The translations under genes and the position numbers were made by a program. Source: Atrina japonica (Eukaryota; Mollusca; Bivalvia; Pterioida; Pinnidae). From it: DNA of 64,000 nt. The DNA lies in assembly GCA_030159075.1 (NCBI GenBank), contig BROG01000226.1:548001-612000 (forward strand). Reading direction: 5' to 3'. Of the stretch, positions 61,383 through 64,000 are shown one piece after another. The notes under the pieces were generated by a model. The model saw nothing but the letters and a program-made list of their open reading frames with translations. It was not told where the DNA came from and ran no database searches. Position 1 is the first letter of the stretch; each line of letters opens with the position of its first letter.

Positions 61383-61622
61383 AATGTTGTTTTATACCAC
61401 ACTCAACAATTTTTCAGTTATATGGTGGCAGCCAGTTTTTAATGGTGGAGGAGAGAACCTTGTTACAATGTACCCAGGAAGAGACCTTTGGCCTTCCTCA
61501 AGTAAATTGGCAAACTTTCTCACAAAATCAGCTTGTATTCTAGTGGGACTCAAAGCTTTACTGACAGGAAGTGAGTTTATGATACAAAGTGTGATGCTCT
61601 AAAAACTCGACCACGGAGGCCC
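61383..61622 (-). mobile_element. SINE family 3, minus copy
   Basis: Minus strand head GGCCTCCGTGGTCGAGTTTT, body TTACTTGAGGAAGGCC and CTTCCTGGGTACATTGTAAC, end TTGAGTGTGGTATAAAACAA. Confidence 0.75.
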
Positions 61623-62295
61623 CTAGTACACGTATATAAAGAAATCAACAAATGGTTTGGTGCTACAGATTTTTTTTTCACTTCTGACTGTCTCTGGTGT
61701 CATTGGGGTGGTGATCTTTTAAATAATGTGATGAATTTTTTTTTTGTTCAAAGAAACAATAGTTATCATAAAAAGATAATTTTAAAATGTGTTAAAGTGT
61801 ACATTGAAATTCTGCATAAACTATCTCAACACTGCCTTTATTTCAAACTTAAACATATTCCTAAAATGCTCGAGAATCAAAATTACAACTTGACCTATCT
61901 GTACTCAAGTCCAATAATATTACATGTTTAATGTGCTGGATCCCAAGGGAAAAGCTTGAAAAATACGACTTTATTTGCATATAGATCTATATATGTATTG
62001 TGACAACATTTTCTGCTGGACAGAAAATAAAAAGGAACAAAATGTCACATTTTTAATTAGATTTATTTGTACATATTTTTTCATTACACTCATTTGTTTA
62101 TGTAGATGCACAAATATCTACTGTGGTATTCATTGTTATCAAAATATATTGTATTATTTTATATTTTGTTCAAATTGTACTCATTTACTCAGATGTGATC
62201 AAATTGTTTTCCCTCTGTTCTAGTGCTATTAAGATTATTGTTACAATATAAAACAATGCAAAGCATGTAGTATGTAGTTAAGTTATACATGTAGG

Positions 62296-62490
62296 TACAT
62301 CATGGTGGCCTAGTGGTAAAGAGTTTGTCTTACAGACATGGGGAGTGGGGTTACCATATCAAAATCAAGCTCTCAATTCATTTTCTTCAGACATGAGAAT
62401 TTTGTTTTAGCAATCAAAGCTGGATTTCAAGTCTCATCCTAACGACTTGTGACTTTCACATATTTTGCTGAGCACCAAAAAACAATTAAA
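62296..62490 (+). repeat. SINE family 2-like, diverged head
   Basis: ATGGTGGCCTAGTGGTAAAG (A-box-like), then TCTCATCCTAACGACTTGTG and TGCTGAGCACCAAA; no clear tail. Confidence 0.45.
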
Positions 62491-62717
62491 GGAAAAATAA
62501 AGTCACATACTGTTTTAGAGAAATATCTGACCAGAGCCAAAAAGTGAATCAACAGCTTGAACAAGGCAAATACTCCTCCACCAAGCCACCCTGAGTCATT
62601 TAAAAATAGAGGCTGCATAATAATATGATTTATATATCTTAATTTGATTTTTGAATATGTTTAACTGCTTAATGTAAAGATAAAACTGCTTAAGACAAAC
62701 ACCTGTCAGAACAGACT

Positions 62718-62813
62718 TAACTCATTAACCCCTGAAAAACATGGTACATGTACTATTCTGTAAATCAATGACATAGGCCAGTCCAAATGTGTCTCTAAGG
62801 GTGAATGAGTTAA
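62718..62813 (+). repeat. short CTCATTAACCC repeat
   Basis: AACTCATTAACCCCTGAAAA through AAGGGTGAATGAGTTAA, with a small ACATGGTACATGTACT expansion. Confidence 0.8.
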
Positions 62814-63429
62814 TTATACATGTTATATGAGAAAGACATGTTTCACAAGTTTACATATAAATACCTTTATACCCACCTGTTGATGTACGTGACACTGCTG
62901 GGCTGACTTCTTCATGTATTAAACTCACCTAACTTAATCAGGTGACTAATGGTGGTCTGTTGTCATCAAGTGGGTGTGCATTATTCGTAGTCTTTCAAAA
63001 GTTTTAAAATTCTTCTCAAATACTAATTGGTCAGTTCCCTATAGATTGTTATCATGTAGCATATCCAGTGTTAAGCTATAAAAGGTTATTTTTATTACTT
63101 CTGGATCATGGAATTTAGTGATAGGGTAACAGCTAAGAACAGATTGGTCATTTTTTTTTCTTTTTGAAATCTGATGAATTCAATGTATATACAAAAAAAA
63201 TTCAAGATTCTTTATTCATTTCTGTGGTATTTCACTTGAAGTATCTGGCAACAAAAGAAATTAACAAAGATTCTTTGCATTTATTTGCTGAATAGATTTC
63301 TATTAACTTGAAAAAATATGGAAGGAGCTGTTATTTTTGAACCTTAAAAAGATTTTATTTTTTTAAAAAAAAAGTGATCTAACTTTGTTTCAATACACCT
63401 TTAATTTTTTTAATCTTATACATTTTACC

Positions 63430-63603
63430 GCGAGTGTGCTTCTGTGTAGACTAAGAAATGAAATAACAGTGGGAACCTGTCTGAAAAGTGTGCTTCTGTG
63501 TTTCTATATTACAGTGGAACTGTCTGAAAAGTGTGCTTCTGTGTTTCTATATTACAGTGGAACCTGTCTGAAAAGTGTGCTTCTGTGTTTCTATATTACA
63601 GTG
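63430..63603. repeat. 44-bp tandem repeat, about three and a half copies
   Basis: Unit TCTGAAAAGTGTGCTTCTGT plus GTTTCTATATTACAGTGGAA plus CCTG. It contains the left end of the adjoining CAGTGGAACC element, so the terminus itself was amplified. Confidence 0.92.
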
Positions 63604-63813
63604 GAACCAGTCTTGAGAGACCACTATCTTGAATGACCACCTGTATTTTGAAACCACATTTTGAAAACCATTTCAGTTGATTGACTGTACATTGTTTTAA
63701 GAAACTGATTGACTGTACATAGAATCTCTTTTAGGAGACCACCTGTCTTGAGAGAACACATTTTGGTGGCAGAATGGGTCGTCTCTCAAGACAGGTGCCA
63801 CTCTAATTGATAG
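63599..63813. mobile_element. GACCACCTGTC-type TIR element
   Basis: Starts TA|CAGTGGAACCAGTCTTGAGA and ends TCTCTCAAGACAGGTGCCACT. Inside are GACCACCTGTATTTTG and GAGACCACCTGTCTTGAGAG. Confidence 0.65.
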
Positions 63814-64000
63814 CAATCTCTAGGAACAACTACAGCTAATCTGTTGATCCACATTAATTTTTAGATTTTTGAAAGACTACTTTAATATTGTGCTTCAATT
63901 GACACTTCTATACAGTAATCCTGAAGTAAGCATTATCATGGATATGTACATGATTGTAGGTAACCTTATGTACATACCATAGTTTCACCAGTTTGACTTG

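Overview
This is an AT-rich animal nuclear window, most likely from a mollusc and probably a bivalve. Two genes have many short exons separated by long introns. The introns and intergenic DNA are full of tRNA-headed SINEs, small terminal-inverted-repeat (TIR) elements and minisatellites of the kind common in bivalve genomes. The organism call is an inference from gene architecture and repeat style. I saw no bacterial, viral or organellar content and no CRISPR array.

Left third (1 to about 23.8 kb, minus strand): the 5' part of an alpha-catulin gene (CTNNAL1, vinculin/alpha-catenin family). Nine coding exons join in frame to 436 codons plus two bases, and the gene runs off the left edge. Its introns hold TA-flanked small TIR elements, one of them split by an insertion. 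They also hold two TIR elements flanked by 6-bp target duplications, one sitting at the terminus of a relative of the other. A minus-strand SINE and an antisense decayed LINE carrying a 38-base G run in 9-kb intron 1 complete the set.

Middle (about 24 to 47 kb): no exon was recognised. The region is dominated by AT, CA/TG and TATC microsatellites and several tandem arrays. One array of about 1.2 kb repeats TCAAGGTCA, a nuclear-receptor-type half site. Another is a 40-bp minisatellite nested in a longer, older repeat. A TIR element of about 0.9 kb, several SINEs and a 501-bp TA-flanked element also lie here.

Right third (47.4 to 58.0 kb, plus strand): a Tamalin/CYTIP-type PDZ scaffold gene. 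Six exons join perfectly in frame to 378 codons and a stop: a class I PDZ domain, a coiled-coil segment, a long acidic/serine-rich tail and a C-terminal Thr-Lys-Leu that looks like a class I PDZ ligand. Its introns hold a dead Tc1-like transposon with both ends and TA target sites, a 500-bp TA-flanked element, SINEs and a 48-bp tandem array. From 58.0 to 64 kb there is a probable 3' UTR, a local tandem duplication, minisatellites and SINEs, but no further gene.

The two genes are divergent (start codons about 23.7 kb apart) and encode unrelated scaffolds; I see no evidence that they form one system. The most unusual material is in the repeats and in possible intron retention after the third PDZ-gene exon.
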